64,000 nt of DNA. Source: Bettongia penicillata ogilbyi (lineage: Eukaryota > Chordata > Mammalia > Diprotodontia > Potoroidae). Made by a program: the position numbers and the translations under genes. The stretch spans positions 6,514,215-6,578,214 of the forward strand of contig JAJHZJ010000008.1 of the NCBI GenBank assembly GCA_023548195.1, read 5' to 3'. Below the pieces are notes generated by a model, which saw only the letters and a list, made by a program, of their open reading frames with translations, was not told the DNA's origin and did no database searches. Shown piece after piece: positions 21,586 through 32,929 of this stretch (the stretch's first letter is position 1; each line of letters opens with the position of its first letter).

Positions 21586-22357
21586 CTTCTTACTCTGGTA
21601 TGCTATGATTCTATCAAAGAAAAAGTCATTTAGGAAATATTGACCAGTAAAGGAAAAGGATCTTGTATATTTAATAAAACATTTTTTAAAAATGTCTTGA
21701 AGCCCTCAGGTAACTAAAGAATTAAATGAACCTAAGCATCCCATGATGTGGAGAAGTCCAATTAAGTGAAATTTTTATAAGTGCATGTTAACTTTCATCT
21801 TAAATTTGTAAACTATCTCAGAACAAATTAAATCCCACCCTTCCAGCAGAGGAGCTGGAACCCTGAATAAAGCTCACATCTGAAAGAACTCTGACATTAA
21901 CATATGGTCTTTAATATTAAATCATCTAAACTCTGTGATCAGGCAAAACAAACATTGGGAAAACAAAGAACACAAAACATACAGCATGTTCTTCAATATT
22001 TTGCTTTCAATTTCAAATCATTCATCATTTCCATTGGGAAAAAACACAGCTAAAACCATTGTTATTCCTTAATGCTTGGCTTCCTATGTCTTCCATATAA
22101 CATCTGAAAAGAGATGGAGGAAAAAACCAACATTTCTAAGCTAGGTCTCTTGATTTGTAAGGTCTCCTATGACACCAGAGCAAACAAAAATCTCAATGTG
22201 TTATCAGAGGCTAGGATTTCTGAAAGTATTTCTGAAAAGTATTCATTTAAGAAAAACAGTCTGAGAAGCATAAGATTGAGAAGAGGAACTTCAGCATCTT
22301 TATGATTTCGAAGCAAGGATCTTGTAAAAAGGAAAAAAAAAGTAGTGGGGGGAGGGA
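21586..22357. other. Unassigned single-copy-looking DNA
   Basis: No element recognised over about 770 bases. The 63-codon frame at 22114-22305 has no identifiable domain. Confidence 0.45.
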
Positions 22358-22692
22358 GAAGCTTTAGTGGCTAGAATGCCGGATTTAGAATTGGAAAAAC
22401 TCAAGATCAAATCAACCTTCCAATACTTACTAGCTGTGTAACCCTGAACAACTCACTTAAACTCTAGGTGCCTCAGTTTCTTCTTCATCAATAAAATGAG
22501 AGAAGGTGTCATTTCTATAATCTATAATTCTATGACTTGTCCATGGATGTCTCAGTTTCCTCATCTGTAAAATGGGGATAACACTAGTGCCCACCTCCCA
22601 GGGTTGCAGTGAAGATAAAATGAGAAAGTATTATAAAGTAATTGGCAAACCGTAAAACACTCAACAAATGTCAGCTATTTCTATCATGACCA
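22358..22692 (+). mobile_element. Two consecutive MIR-type SINE segments
   Basis: The first part (22358-22537) has CTTACTAGCTGTGTAACCCT and ends TCTATAATTCTATGACTT. The second (22548-22692) restarts at CTCAGTTTCCTCATCTGTAA with a different ending, CCCACCTCCCAGGGTTGCAG to CAACAAATGTCAGCTATTT. The second lacks its head. Confidence 0.7.
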
Positions 22693-22724
22693 ACTTCCAT
22701 AAAAGTCTTAGTTTGATACTTCCT

Positions 22725-22978
22725 TGCAGCATGGAGGTGACCAGAATGTAAGCCCAGGGAGGTCCTACCATGCTGGAAAAACTGGTCAGAAGACCTTAGC
22801 TTCAAAAGGCCAAAGTCTCCCACTGCATCCTGCGCCATCTCTAGTTATCCTGATCTGTATCTCACCATTGGCCCCTGATAGCTCCAGAGGCTTTTGCAAA
22901 GCAATCTCTCACTTGCAAGTCATGGCATCATCTTCCTGATGTCATGGTTCTCTACAAGAATGAAGGACAAAACAAGAC
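22725..22978 (+). mobile_element. SINE-B, 5'-truncated
   Basis: CTGCATCCTGCGCCATCTCT and AGTTATCCTGATCTGTATCT match the SINE-B middle; TGATGTCATGGTTCTCTACA and AGAATGAAGGACAAAACA give the tail. Confidence 0.8.
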
Positions 22979-22984
22979 ATGTAT

Positions 22985-24430
22985 GGTCCCAGAGATATTC
23001 TATGTCTCTTGTCTGAGGATTAGTCTAATCAAGTGGAGGGCCATCAGCTGTGATTAGGTGATGACTCATTGGCTGTGTCTTCCCACAAAACAAAGTACAA
23101 AGCGTTCCTTAGTCCTTTGAAGTCTCTACTTCCTCAATGACAGAACTAGAAAAATAAGGAAAGGAGACAGAGAGCTCTAAGAATCACAGTTTTTGGATCA
23201 TCGATAGGCATTAATTTAATTGTTTATGTGCTAAACCTAGAATGTCTAACAGCAAATGGATGGGACATTATTAAAAGAGATGAATGACATTTACATGGGT
23301 ACTCTTGTTATAAATGAAACCAGAATGAATGAATGCATGAAAAAAAAGCATTTGCTAAGTACCTTCTATGTGCCAAGTTCAAGGAATATAAAGATAAAAG
23401 CAGAGACTGCTCTCAAGGACCCGGAATTCTAATGAGAGAGACAATGTACACCAAGGAATGGTGGCAACAGAAGGTAATTTGGGTTTGGGAAGTTACAGGG
23501 ATGGTGAGTGGAGCCATAGGGGAATAGACTAAGATCCCCTTTCCAGGAGCCATGACAGAATTGATTTGTTTATGGTTTCTAAACTGGACAGACTAGGAAG
23601 TAGAGTGTACTTGAGTAGCATCATGGTAGAACATGGGACAGGGAGTGAAGTATGACTGGTGCCAGGTCTAGATGTAGTGGGAGACTTGAGGAGTGGGAGA
23701 TGCAGAGGTAAAGAGTTAAGTCCTCCTAGAGCTTGGTCTCAGGTCTTGGTGACAGATGAGAGGGTGATGTTAAATGGAAGACTGACACATAGATTCTCCT
23801 TGGGAAAGGCAAATAAATGAATTAACAAAGTTTTCATCATGTGTCTAAAGGCAGTAAGAAATATCTATAATTTCATTAAACATCTGATTATTCCTCATGG
23901 TGTTCATGAGGAAGATGAACAAGAAGCTGGTCATTCAGATAATTAAATTGGTGGCAACATATGTTCCAGAAGTCGAAGGAGTAGGAAACATACCATGACA
24001 AGATCCTTAAAACCAAGTCCTATATTGTGATGCTTGATGACTTCAAATAGGACGAGAGGAGGAACCAAAAGGAAGGATGAGAAAAAAATGTTGGAAAATG
24101 TGGTTTGGGATTAAGCGATGAAAAAGACCAAAGGCACAAAGACTACTTATAAACTTTGTTCCCATTTATCACACAAACTTCCTCTAAGAAGAGAATCCCA
24201 AGACACGTGACATGGAAAATACTGAAAAACATAATTTTAAAAATGAAATTGATTACATACCAACAGAAAGGAAAAACTAGTAATGTTACTAATGTGACAT
24301 TATTTAGAGAATCCGATGTCTGTGTGTAGTCAGATCATTAACTTGCTAGAGTAAAGGTCAAAATTAAATGAAGATACGACGACATTTTATGCAATCACAA
24401 CAGCTTCAACATGACCTATTTGAAAAAGCA
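22985..24430 (+). mobile_element. RTE-like LINE relic (5' region and endonuclease), split by L2
   Basis: The 5' part (22985-23320) aligns with 5840-6190. After an L2 insertion (23325 to about 23830) the element resumes. Recognisable endonuclease text: KLVIQIIKLVATYVPE near 23920-23970, LKTKSYIVMLDDF near 24005-24045 (family GDFNAKVG region), TW near 24210, and KNEIDYI at 24239-24259, where RTE endonucleases have (R/K)NxIDYI. Multiple frameshifts and stops show it is dead. Confidence 0.65.
23325..23830 (-). mobile_element. L2 3' part, antisense, nested in RTE
   Basis: Begins with GAATGAATGCATG, then GCATTTGCTAAGTACCTTCT and CTGCTCTCAAGGACCCGGAA; the downstream text decays toward 23830. The right boundary is uncertain. 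Confidence 0.6.
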
Positions 24431-24489
24431 GTTAACTTCAAAAAATGAAAAATGGACAAAGGTAAAGATATTAATAAATAAAATGAGGC

Positions 24490-25128
24490 CAAAGCTAAAT
24501 TATTAAAGAGTGTGAGCAGTTTTCAAAAGAAGAGGGGCAAGCTATTAAGAACTGTATGGAATGAAACTCACAAATCACTAATAAGAGAAATTCCAATCAA
24601 AATAACACTGAAGTTTGACCTTATACCTAGAAAGTTGGTAAAGATGACCAAGGACAGAAATAGTCAACATTGGAGGGGCTGTGGAAAGAGGGGCACAACA
24701 ACGTACTGCTGTAGCTACGAAACGGCCCCATCTTTCTGAAAGGCAATTTGAAATTATGCAAAGGGGAAAAAATAATCATACTCTTTGACCCATAGAGATT
24801 CCCCTGCTAATCACATGCCTGAAGGAGGTCAGTAACAAAAAGTAAGTTCCCATATACATGACAATATTTACAAAAGCACTTTTTTGTTGCAGTAAAGGAT
24901 TAGAAACAAAATAAATATCCATCTTTTGGGGAATGACTAAAACAGATTGTAGCAGAGTGTCACTGTGCTATAAGAAATGATGAGCATGATGAATATAAAA
25001 AATCATAATGTGAACTGATAGAAAGTGAAGCAAGCAGAACCTCCTAAAATCACAATAACTACAGCATTATGAAGGGAAAGAACAACAAGGAATCAATTAA
25101 AATGGAACAAATTTATCAGTATTGTTGG
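24490..25128 (+). mobile_element. L1 ORF2 C-terminal and 3' relic
   Basis: CACAAATCACTAATAAGAGA, AACATTGGAGGGGCTGTGGA, ACTCTTTGACCCATAGAGAT, CTTTTGGGGAATGACTAAAA and GCTATAAGAAATGATGAGCA follow the L1 ORF2 C-terminal order. More diverged than the copies at 3815-4350 or 15615-16700. Confidence 0.75.
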
Positions 25129-25485
25129 AGTAATCTTTTCTTACCATCAATGAAAGTAGCGCCACCACATCTGGACTCAACAATTCAGGAGATAATGTTC
25201 CATGTGTTTGCCAGGCGAAATGGCATTTAAGAAGAAGTCTAGAAGAGAAGTTGAATCACATCAAGTATTTGTAGAAGAAATTCATGTGGGAGGCAAAAGC
25301 ACTAAGGGCTGGATTTTCAAGGTATCTCAAAGAACAATGGCAAAGGGCTAAAAAGCAAAGAGTATGCAGCTGACCCTGGAGACACACAAAAGCTGAGGAT
25401 GAGTAGAGTACATTGCCAAGGAGGATTGGTGCATAAGAAATGAAATAGAGATATTATCCTGGAAATATATGATTACAAAAGATCC
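25129..25485. other. Unassigned DNA
   Basis: No recognisable family; may include the eroded tail of the L1 relic. Confidence 0.4.
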
Positions 25486-25955
25486 CGGTCTAGTCACTTG
25501 CAATGACTTCCTATTGTCTCTAGGATAAAAACTTCTCTGTTTGGCATCTGAAGTCCTTCACAATCTGGCTCCAGACTATCTTTCTAGCTTCATTACACAT
25601 CATTCCCCTTCATATATTCTACTTGCTAGCTACACTGCTCTATTTGTGGTTTCTCATCAACAACATTTCATTTCCTGACTCCTTCCCTTTGCACAGCCTG
25701 TGCACCTTGCCTGGAGTGCACTCTCTCCTAGAAATGGCATCTCCTACAAGAATCCTTTCCTAACCATCCTAACCCAGCTGCTAGTGTGTTTTCAAAATTA
25801 CTTTTATTTACTACATATATATTTTATATATAAATACAAAATTAAGATCCTCAAGGGGAAAGACTGGGTTTCAATGTTGTTCCTTGGTTTTGATATATCT
25901 ATATCTAGCACAGTGTCTCACACTCAATAACTGTTTAATAAATAAATTGCTATGA
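25486..25955 (+). mobile_element. L2 ORF2 end and 3' UTR
   Basis: CTTCCTATTGTCTCTAGGAT, GGCATCTGAAGTCCTTCACA and TGCACCTTGCCTGGAGTGCA belong to the ORF2 C-terminus; the end is GCACAGTGTCTCACACTCAA and TAATAAATAAAT. Confidence 0.85.
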
Positions 25956-26832
25956 CCGAAAGTTTTATCATCACTTGGGAAACAACACTTGGATGTTCAG
26001 CTTCTTTGAATGAAGGTAGGCAGGTTCTCCAGAAGCAGTTCATTACTGTTAGAACTTACCAGAACATATGTTCTGCTGTCATGGGTTTTAAGGGAGGAAA
26101 AAAAAGAGTGATGATGGCATGATGATAATGCACCAGAGGAAACGTCATTATCTGCAGCCCTGGGGTGATGTTAAATAATTTATATTAGATATATTATAAT
26201 AATATTAATTATAATGTAATTATCTAATGCTAACATAACAAAATTATATTAGATATATTACAATAATGATTATATTATTATATTATAATAAGCAAACGTT
26301 TTCTTCCATTGGAATCTGTAAGAACCCATTTTCTTCATGACAGTGCATCCCCAGACTGCCTAAAGGAACACAGGGGCAGGATTTTTATTCCTGTATCTCA
26401 GGAAAGAATTTTCTTGTGTTATACAATGCTTCCTTGCTTGAGTAGATTAAGCTAAGTCAGCTAAAAATCAAGGGCTCATTGTTTTGGTAAGAGTCTTAGT
26501 TCAGACTTGGCATAGTTGATACAATCTGTGGGCCAACTGCCTTGTGTTGCCTATCTCTTTCATTTTTAATTCTGCCAAAATGAGAGAAGGCTAATGAAGA
26601 TAATGAAACTCTGAGATATAGTGCCAAAATAGCAAGTTGATTCACTCAACTGCATCACAATTTCAGTCAATTCGGCAGAAAGAATAAATTATTTAAACCA
26701 GTTTTCTCACATTACATAGACAGAGGCAGAATATAGGAACTCTAATAATATATCCGTTCCTCCTGTCATTCTATTCATTCAAAAAAAACCTGAGGTTAAC
26801 AAATCACCTATTCTTTACAGAATTCTAAAACA
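25956..26832. other. Unassigned DNA with AT-rich block at 26170-26290
   Basis: The AT-rich block contains TTATATTAGATATATTA twice (about 26177 and 26245). The rest looks single-copy. Confidence 0.45.
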
Positions 26833-26978
26833 AAAGGCAGCTAGGTGGTGCAGTGGATAGAACACTGACCCCTGGAGGACCCTAGTTCAAATATGACCTC
26901 AAACACTTAACAGCTGTGTGATCTTGGGCAAGTCACTTAACCCTGAGTGCCTCAACAAAAAAAAAAAAAAAACAAACC
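26833..26978 (+). mobile_element. SINE-D with poly-A tail and target-site duplication
   Basis: Full head AGGCAGCTAGGTGGTGCAGT, CORE CAGCTGTGTGATCTTGGGCA, end GAGTGCCTCAACA followed by about A18. Flanked by AGAATTCTAAAACA (26819-26832) and AGAAATTCTAAAACA (26979-26993). One of the youngest-looking insertions here; poly-A plus 14-15 bp duplication indicate L1 machinery. Confidence 0.92.
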
Positions 26979-27019
26979 AGAAATTCTAAAACAGAGAAGG
27001 GCATGAAAAAGTATATTAG

Positions 27020-27205
27020 AGAATGAAATGCAAATTAATGGAAAGTATATGAGATTTGAATTCAGAAGACCTTAGTTCAAATCCTCCCTTTGCCACTTTC
27101 TAGGGGTGTAACTTTTGGCAAGTCACAAACTCTCTTGCCCTCAATTTCTTTATTTTAAAATAAGGAGGTCAGATTTTATGTCCTGAAAGGTTCTGTCATC
27201 CCATA
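27020..27205 (+). mobile_element. MIR-type SINE
   Basis: ATTCAGAAGACCTTAGTTCA, CTTTTGGCAAGTCACAAACT and the ending TCCTGAAAGGTTCTGTCATC. Confidence 0.7.
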
Positions 27206-27221
27206 GAGGATGCTACAGGCA

Positions 27222-27472
27222 TCTCTACTATCTATGATAGAGCACTGGCCTTGGAATCAGAAAAAAACCCAAGTTCAAATAGTGCCACAAATACAGCTGG
27301 ATTACCCTGGACAAGTCACTTAATCTCTGTATGCCTCCGTTTCTTCATTTGTAAAATGGGGATAATAATAGCACCTGCCTCCTAGAGTTGACTTGAGCAT
27401 TAAATAAGAATATATGTAAAGTGTTTTGTAAAGCTTAAAGTAGTATATAAATAGTAACTATTAGTAGTAGTA
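27222..27472 (+). mobile_element. MIR-type CORE-SINE, near full length
   Basis: CACTGGCCTTGGAATCAGAA, CTGGACAAGTCACTTAATCT, GTAAAATGGGGATAATAATA, GCACCTGCCTCCTAGAGTTG and AAAGTGTTTTGTAAAGCTTA in order. Confidence 0.85.
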
Positions 27473-27514
27473 ATGGTAGCATTACTGTCATGAAGGAAAA
27501 TTGACTACTTGATT

Positions 27515-28012
27515 TTTTAATATTTTATTTTTTTCTCCAGTTATATGTAAAGATAATTTTAACATTCATTTAAAACAAATTTGAAAAAAAATTGAGTTCC
27601 AAATTTTCTCTCTCCCTCCCTCCCCTCCCTTCTCCCTGAGACAGTAAAGCAATTTGATATACATGTTATGCATGTTCAATCATACAAAACATGCTACCAT
27701 ATTAATCATACTGTGAAAGAAGGTACAGAGCCAAAAGAGGGAAATTAAAAGAAAAAAATAAAGTGAAAATAGTATGCTCTGATCAGTTCTTTCCCTGAAG
27801 ATAGACAACATTTTCCATCATTAGTCCTTCGGAGTTGTCTTAGATCATTGTATTGTTGAGAATAAATAGTTAAGGGATTCACAGTTGATCATCATACAAT
27901 ATCGCTTTTACTATATACACTGTTCTGGTTCTGTTCATTTCCTTTTGCAGCAGTTCATAGAAGTCTTTCCAGGCTTTTCTGATATCTCTTCTCATCATTT
28001 CTTACAGTACAA
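27515..28012 (-). mobile_element. L1 3' UTR, antisense, 5'-truncated
   Basis: Plus-strand text: GAGTTCCAAATTTTCTCTCT and a CCTCCC tract; CATGCTACCATATTAATCAT; TCATTAGTCCTTCGGAGTTG; CTGTTCTGGTTCTGTTCATT; CTTTCCAGGCTTTTCTGATA; TCATCATTTCTTACAGTACA. This is the L1 3' UTR leading into the ORF2 end, read backwards. Confidence 0.85.
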
Positions 28013-28069
28013 TTGATTACTTGGTTATTAGGTGGGATGTATGACCATGCTGGACACTGTCCATTGAGC

Positions 28070-28258
28070 CATCCATTTGAGTGCCTATGACTGCACCAGG
28101 GATTACAGCAGGTGGTACGAAGTTGCAGAACATAGTTCTGCTCTCAGAGAGCTTTCACTCTAGCTGGAAAGGTTAAACATGACAACCAATGAAAACAAAG
28201 AGTGAGAGGCATTAAAACCATGCACTCTACTCAGGTAAGGTTAGGAGATGTAGATAGT
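28070..28258 (-). mobile_element. L2-like 3' UTR, antisense, decayed
   Basis: GTGGTACGAAGTTGCAGAAC, CTGCTCTCAGAGAGCTTTCA and TGACAACCAATGAAAACAAA resemble the antisense L2 3' UTR block. Confidence 0.45.
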
Positions 28259-28259
28259 A

Positions 28260-29148
28260 AGGGGGCAATCAAAGTATCACTGAGCACATCAGAAAAAAAT
28301 TCCAATGGAATTCCCTAAAGCTCAGGGTTATCTGCTACTTAAACATGAAGCTATGACTAATATGAACAGGATCCAGGCCAGGTCAAGAAAATGCTCCTGC
28401 TCTTTGGACAGCATAAATTCCATCAAAAGATTGACTCCACTAGGTAGGGTTGTATGAATGTCCCTGCTGCTTACCAAGCAACAGGCTTAATTACCATACA
28501 ACATTGTATCCAGGGTTAATTAGAATTTTTCATGAAATAACTTATTTTCACCTGACTGAAAACACATTGGAGTGGTCATGGGAGCTATTCAACAGTTTGC
28601 ATTTTAATCTTCCCAGACTAACCCATATAATTTATTTACATGAAGCCTTTTACGATGTTTTTTTATAGGATCAAAGTTATTTTATTATGGTTCCTTGTTT
28701 GTAACCACTGACAGTCAAAGCTAAAGAGGACAAGAAAATATTTGAAAGTGTTTTTTTTTAACACTGCCAAAATGCTATTTCAATGATTAAGATTTACTTT
28801 AAGTCTCCTGGCTATGCCCAGTATCAGGACAAACTTTTGATACTGACATTTTGTGGTATCTGTGGTGTCTGAAAATTATTTCTGGAATTCCTTATAAAAT
28901 GAAAATCATGAAGCCCCAAGGGCATCTGGGCAACATATGTGAATATAAGGGGAATAAATTATGCCAACTCCACCTCCTGTGAACATTCCAAGTACCAAAA
29001 ACGTTTTTTTCTTTTTAACTCATTGCTTCCTGAGAGACAGCATTGACTGGACAGAAGAAAATTCTGACCCCTTCCCTTAGAACTATATTATCTCAGATAT
29101 CCCAGGAGTATCTTTATTTTTTTAACCCAAATTATATCTAAAGCAGGA
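28260..29148. other. Unassigned single-copy DNA; possible conserved non-coding element
   Basis: No repeat detected. The core at about 28420-28660 contains homeodomain-like sites (GGCTTAATTACC, GGGTTAATTAG) in non-repetitive sequence. Regulatory function is inference only. Confidence 0.3.
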
Positions 29149-29149
29149 A

Positions 29150-29402
29150 GCCCCTTTGCTACCTCCTCAATAAATTGCCATTTAGAATCTTCTTGAAGAC
29201 CTCCAATGGCAGGGACCTCACTATCTCCTTAGGCCGCCATTTTCACATTTAGATATCTCTAATTGTAGAGAAATATTGTTCTTTATTTTAAGATGATATA
29301 TGCCAACTTGTATCTCCTATCTATTACTTCTAATTCTAGCCTCTGGGGCCAAACAGACAAATCAAATGTATCTTACACAAAGCAACCTTTCAAATATTTA
29401 TT
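29150..29402 (-). mobile_element. CR1 3' region, antisense (left part)
   Basis: GAAGACCTCCAATGGCAGGG, ACCTCACTATCTCCTTAGGC and GCCTCTGGGGCCAAACAGAC match antisense CR1. It continues at 29905 after two insertions. Confidence 0.75.
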
Positions 29403-29580
29403 GAATCATATATCTAGAAGTGGAAGAGATTCTAGATGGCAGTCAGTCAGTCCAATTTTATTCCCCATTATTTCACAGATTAGGAAATTGAGAGTAGGTT
29501 ATGGTTAAATGCCCAATGTCATACACATAATAAGTGACAGAACCAGAATTCAACCTCAGGTCTTCAGCAATTTCCTCCTC
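29403..29580 (-). mobile_element. CORE-SINE, antisense, inserted in CR1
   Basis: GAATCATATATCTAGAAGTG, TTCACAGATTAGGAAATTGA, AGAACCAGAATTCAACCTCA and GGTCTTCAGCAATTTCC. Antisense MIR-type order. Confidence 0.65.
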
Positions 29581-29671
29581 ATCCCACCCTGCCTTCCTGA
29601 AGACAACGATAATGTTACTATTTTCTTTTTTAGATTAAGTGTGTCCAGTTCCTCCAAATGACTCTTCTATA

Positions 29672-29872
29672 GTAGAGATTCTTTGCCTTGGGTTCATGGA
29701 TAAATTTTAGAGAATTTGTAAATTTGGATAGAAAAAAATTACATCTTTATTTTCACTATCCTCTAACAAATTTAGCATATGAGTCATGAAAAGTAGGCAA
29801 CAAATAATCCGAGACAGGGTCAATAGGTTCACCAGACTCATAAAGGGGTGCAATGACACCAAAAAGCTACAA
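29672..29872 (+). mobile_element. hAT-like non-autonomous element in CR1
   Basis: TTGCCTTGGGTTCATGGATA, ATTACATCTTTATTTTCACT, AATAGGTTCACCAGACTCAT and AAAGGGGTGCAATGACACCA match the hAT-type element also seen at 20444-20635 and, reversed, at 35545-35625. Confidence 0.7.
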
Positions 29873-29904
29873 ACCTCTATTTTATGATGTTTCCCTTCAC
29901 TCTC

Positions 29905-30115
29905 TGGGGGGCCCTTCTTAGTGCACACCCCAGTTTGTCAATGTCTTCCTTAAGTGTGGTTTTTCAAGCTGAATGCAATATTCAAGATGTGCTTTGGCCA
30001 GGAAGCAATACTATACGGTGGAACTAGAGAGACCCTCATTCTGGAGATTATGTTTCTACTAATATACTCTAAGATCATATTAACATAACAGAATCCCCAG
30101 GCCAAAGTTCTCCTT
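29905..30115 (-). mobile_element. CR1, antisense (right part)
   Basis: CCCCAGTTTGTCAATGTCTT, AATATTCAAGATGTGCTTTG and CTAAGATCATATTAACATAA continue the CR1 antisense order after the SINE and hAT insertions. Confidence 0.7.
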
Positions 30116-30154
30116 CCACTAGGTCCATTTCTGCTCCTCCATTTGCTCCCTCCC

Positions 30155-30298
30155 CCCTTTTTTTCTGGTGAGTCAATCAGGGTTAAGTGATTCATCCAGG
30201 TTCACACAGCTAATAAGTGTCAGGTGTCTGAGTCCAGATTTGAACTCAAGTACTCCTGACTCCAGGGCCACTTCTTTAGCCACCTAGCTGCCTCCCAT
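30155..30298 (-). mobile_element. SINE-D, antisense
   Basis: TTTTTTTCTGGTGAGTCAAT, GGTTAAGTGATTCATCCAGG, then the head end GCCACCTAGCTGCC. Confidence 0.8.
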
Positions 30299-30319
30299 TT
30301 TCCTCTTGTTCACACTGAT

Positions 30320-30420
30320 GGCCATCTGCCTCGAGGGACCATGTTTTAAAGTCAGAGGCAGGGGCCTACAAGGACCTCTGAAGTCCCTTCTAGCTCAAAG
30401 CACATCATCTTATGAATTGG
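30320..30420 (+). mobile_element. MIR-type SINE 3' fragment
   Basis: AAGGACCTCTGAAGTCCCTT and CTAGCTCAAAGCACATCATC represent the terminal block of old CORE-SINEs. Confidence 0.5.
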
Positions 30421-30812
30421 GAATTTCCATAATGCAAAACAAGATCCTCTGGTTTTAAAATTCTGCTCACTTCATTTGCATGATTGAAACCCCTTGTCAT
30501 TTTAATTGGTTGATTAATTCTTGAAACTGAGAATGTGAACATAAGATATAGAATAATTACTCTAAAAGACTTAATTTGCTTATATAGAAGTGTACTTCAT
30601 TTCACTTGTTACCCTTCTTGAATTCATAAAAATTGGAAGTCTGGATAGCAGACTGACTGGTTTTATTAATCTTAGTCTGAGGAGATGGTAGAAAGCAGAA
30701 TTCTGCATTTTTAGATTTCATATTCCAGAGTCTGATCCCCAGGATCCATATAAAATCTTCCTAATATCAACTTGCAGAACAGGTTATATATTTGAAAAAA
30801 AAGCAATTTTTT
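30421..30812. other. Unassigned DNA
   Basis: Unique-looking; nothing recognised. Confidence 0.45.
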
Positions 30813-31645
30813 TGCATTCAATTCAACCAATATTTATTAAACATATACTGTATGCATGTCATATTTTTTAGGCTCTGGGGAAACTAAAACAACCACAAAC
30901 TGTCTCTATTCTTAAGAAATTTATATCTGCTGGGGAAGGATACATGTGAACCAGTAAGTAAATATAATTAATAAATTAATTTTGAGAGAAAGAAAATCCT
31001 AAAAACTTGGGGGATAAGAAAGGCTCCATGCAAGAGATGGTCCTTGACCTTTGAAGCAGCCAGGGATTCGATGAGATCCATGAGGAAAGAGTGCATTCCA
31101 GACAAGCAAAACCAACGGGATACAGGCCCAGAGGTGGGAGATGTGATATTGTGTGAGTGTAATGGCTAGCTAGCTGACATGATTAGAATAGGGTACAAAG
31201 TAATATGATATGGCTAAAAAGACAGGGGAGAGTCAGATTGTGGAATGTTTTAAATATGCAGCTAATGATCCTGCATTATATCACAGGGATAGTAGGAAGC
31301 CATTGAATGTTTCTTAATAATAGGTGGCATGGTCTGGAAACCGTGTGGAGAAAGGATTGGAGAGGCAAGAGATTGGAGGCTGGGAGATCAGTTTGTAGGC
31401 TACTGCAATAATCTAGGTAATAGAGATCTAAACTAGGGTAGAGACCAAGTATACAGAAAGAAAGGGATGCACATGAGGGATATTATGAAGGTCAGATGGA
31501 CAAGACTTGGGAATTGACTACATGTGGGAGTTTGGAGAAAGGGAAAATTAAGGATGACTACAAGTTTATCGGTCTGGGTGGGTGACTGCAAGATGCTGGT
31601 ATCCCAGAAATGGGGATGTTCAGAGAAAGGATGAAAAAATTTGGG
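30813..31645 (-). mobile_element. L2 3' half, antisense, about 0.8 kb
   Basis: TTCAACCAATATTTATTAAA (terminus), TGGGAGATGTGATATTGTGT, GTGGAATGTTTTAAATATGC, GGCATGGTCTGGAAACCGTG, GGCTACTGCAATAATCTAGG and TTGGGAATTGACTACATGTG are in L2 antisense order. One of the longer L2 copies in the window. Confidence 0.8.
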
Positions 31646-32392
31646 AAAAAATGACCCTAAGAGAGAGGATGAAGTATTGTAGAGGTATTAATGGAAGCAT
31701 CTGACATGTCATTCAAATCTTAGATCTTGAAAGAAAGTTCTGTTTGGGATGCATAGAATTTAGAAGCCTTGTGGAACATCCACGTGACTTTTTAAAAAAG
31801 TTTATTTGGTGATTTTGTTTGGGATATTTATGGTGATTTTATGGGCGGTTTTATCAGGAAAGCAGGAATTGGACCTTGGCAGTGTCTTAAATAGTAGTTT
31901 AAGGGAGGTAAAGGGGGTTAAAGCAGGAAGCCAAAAGTCAAGGAAGAACCCAGCTGGCCCTAGAGAGAATTCTTTTTCTTCCTCTTCCCACAATCCCTTC
32001 TATTGACCCTGGTGTCTAATAGCAGATCTATCTGTCTGGGAACACCCTATCCAGCATTTGAAAAGCTGATTCAGGAAAGTTTAAAGGTACAGTTGAGGAA
32101 ACAGACACACAAAGATATAAAGAAGCAGACCCTCAAGGCCAGAAGTAGTTTCAAGGAGTGGGCCCAGTGGCAGTAGAGAAGAGTAGTGGCTATGAACATA
32201 AGAGAGAGCTAGCCTTGTCATTTTGAGTATTAAGTTGTAGAGAACTCTTGAGGAAAGAAAAGATTTCTAGGCCCTGAAATATCCTGACTTGTGAGCTGCT
32301 TCAGCCACATATGGCTACAGAAGGGCCAAATAGGTCTCAGACCTTATTAGTTTGTTGTGGGAACTTAAAATATTATCAAAACTTAAAGTTTA
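31646..32392. other. Unassigned DNA
   Basis: May include more of the L2 up to about 31760; otherwise not recognised. Overlapping 63-66 codon frames at 31802-32006 on both strands lack domains. Confidence 0.4.
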
Positions 32393-32517
32393 TTGTGACT
32401 CTAAGAATGTCGCTTAAACTCTCTCAGTTTCAATTCCCTTATGTGTAAAAAGTAAGGAGGTTGGACTGGTTAGTTTCCTAAGATCCCTTCCATCCCTAAA
32501 TCAATGATCCGGTAAGA
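32393..32517 (+). mobile_element. MIR-type SINE 3' half
   Basis: GGAGGTTGGACTGGTTAGTT, CCTAAGATCCCTTCCATCCC and AAATCAATGATCC give the classic ending. Confidence 0.65.
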
Positions 32518-32929
32518 ATGAGAATTGAAAACCATTAGATTTAGACATTAAAAGATCAATGGTAACTTTGAAGAAAGTTTCAAGGTGAACTTGCAAGCCA
32601 AACTATAGAGGGTTTAGAAGAAAGTGGGAGGAGAGAAAATGGAGGCGCCTTGAATAACTGCTCCCCTTCCTCTACTGCTTCCCCCAATGGCATATCAGCT
32701 TGCAGGTTGAATTCCCAGAGGATTGTTACCACTCTCACAGGTTCCAGGGTTACCTCCTGGGTCTTTACTCCTGACACTGGGCTCATGAGTTCTCCTTTCC
32801 TACTGTTGTGCTTCTCATTAACAGCTGGCCAGTAGAGAAAATTAGCCCTTGACAAAGGCATTCTATTAAATGTCAATAATCAGGCCTCTCTGTAGCTTTG
32901 TGACAGTTGATCAATTTCTCTTTCTGTTG
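32518..32929. other. Unassigned DNA
   Basis: No repeat recognised; may be an older 5' extension of the L2 that follows. The 98-codon minus frame at 32580-32876 shows no domain. Confidence 0.4.

Noticed and set aside
26833..26860. tRNA gene at SINE heads
   Set aside because: The heads are tRNA-derived, but no cloverleaf with acceptor stem closes; they are SINE promoters, not tRNA genes.
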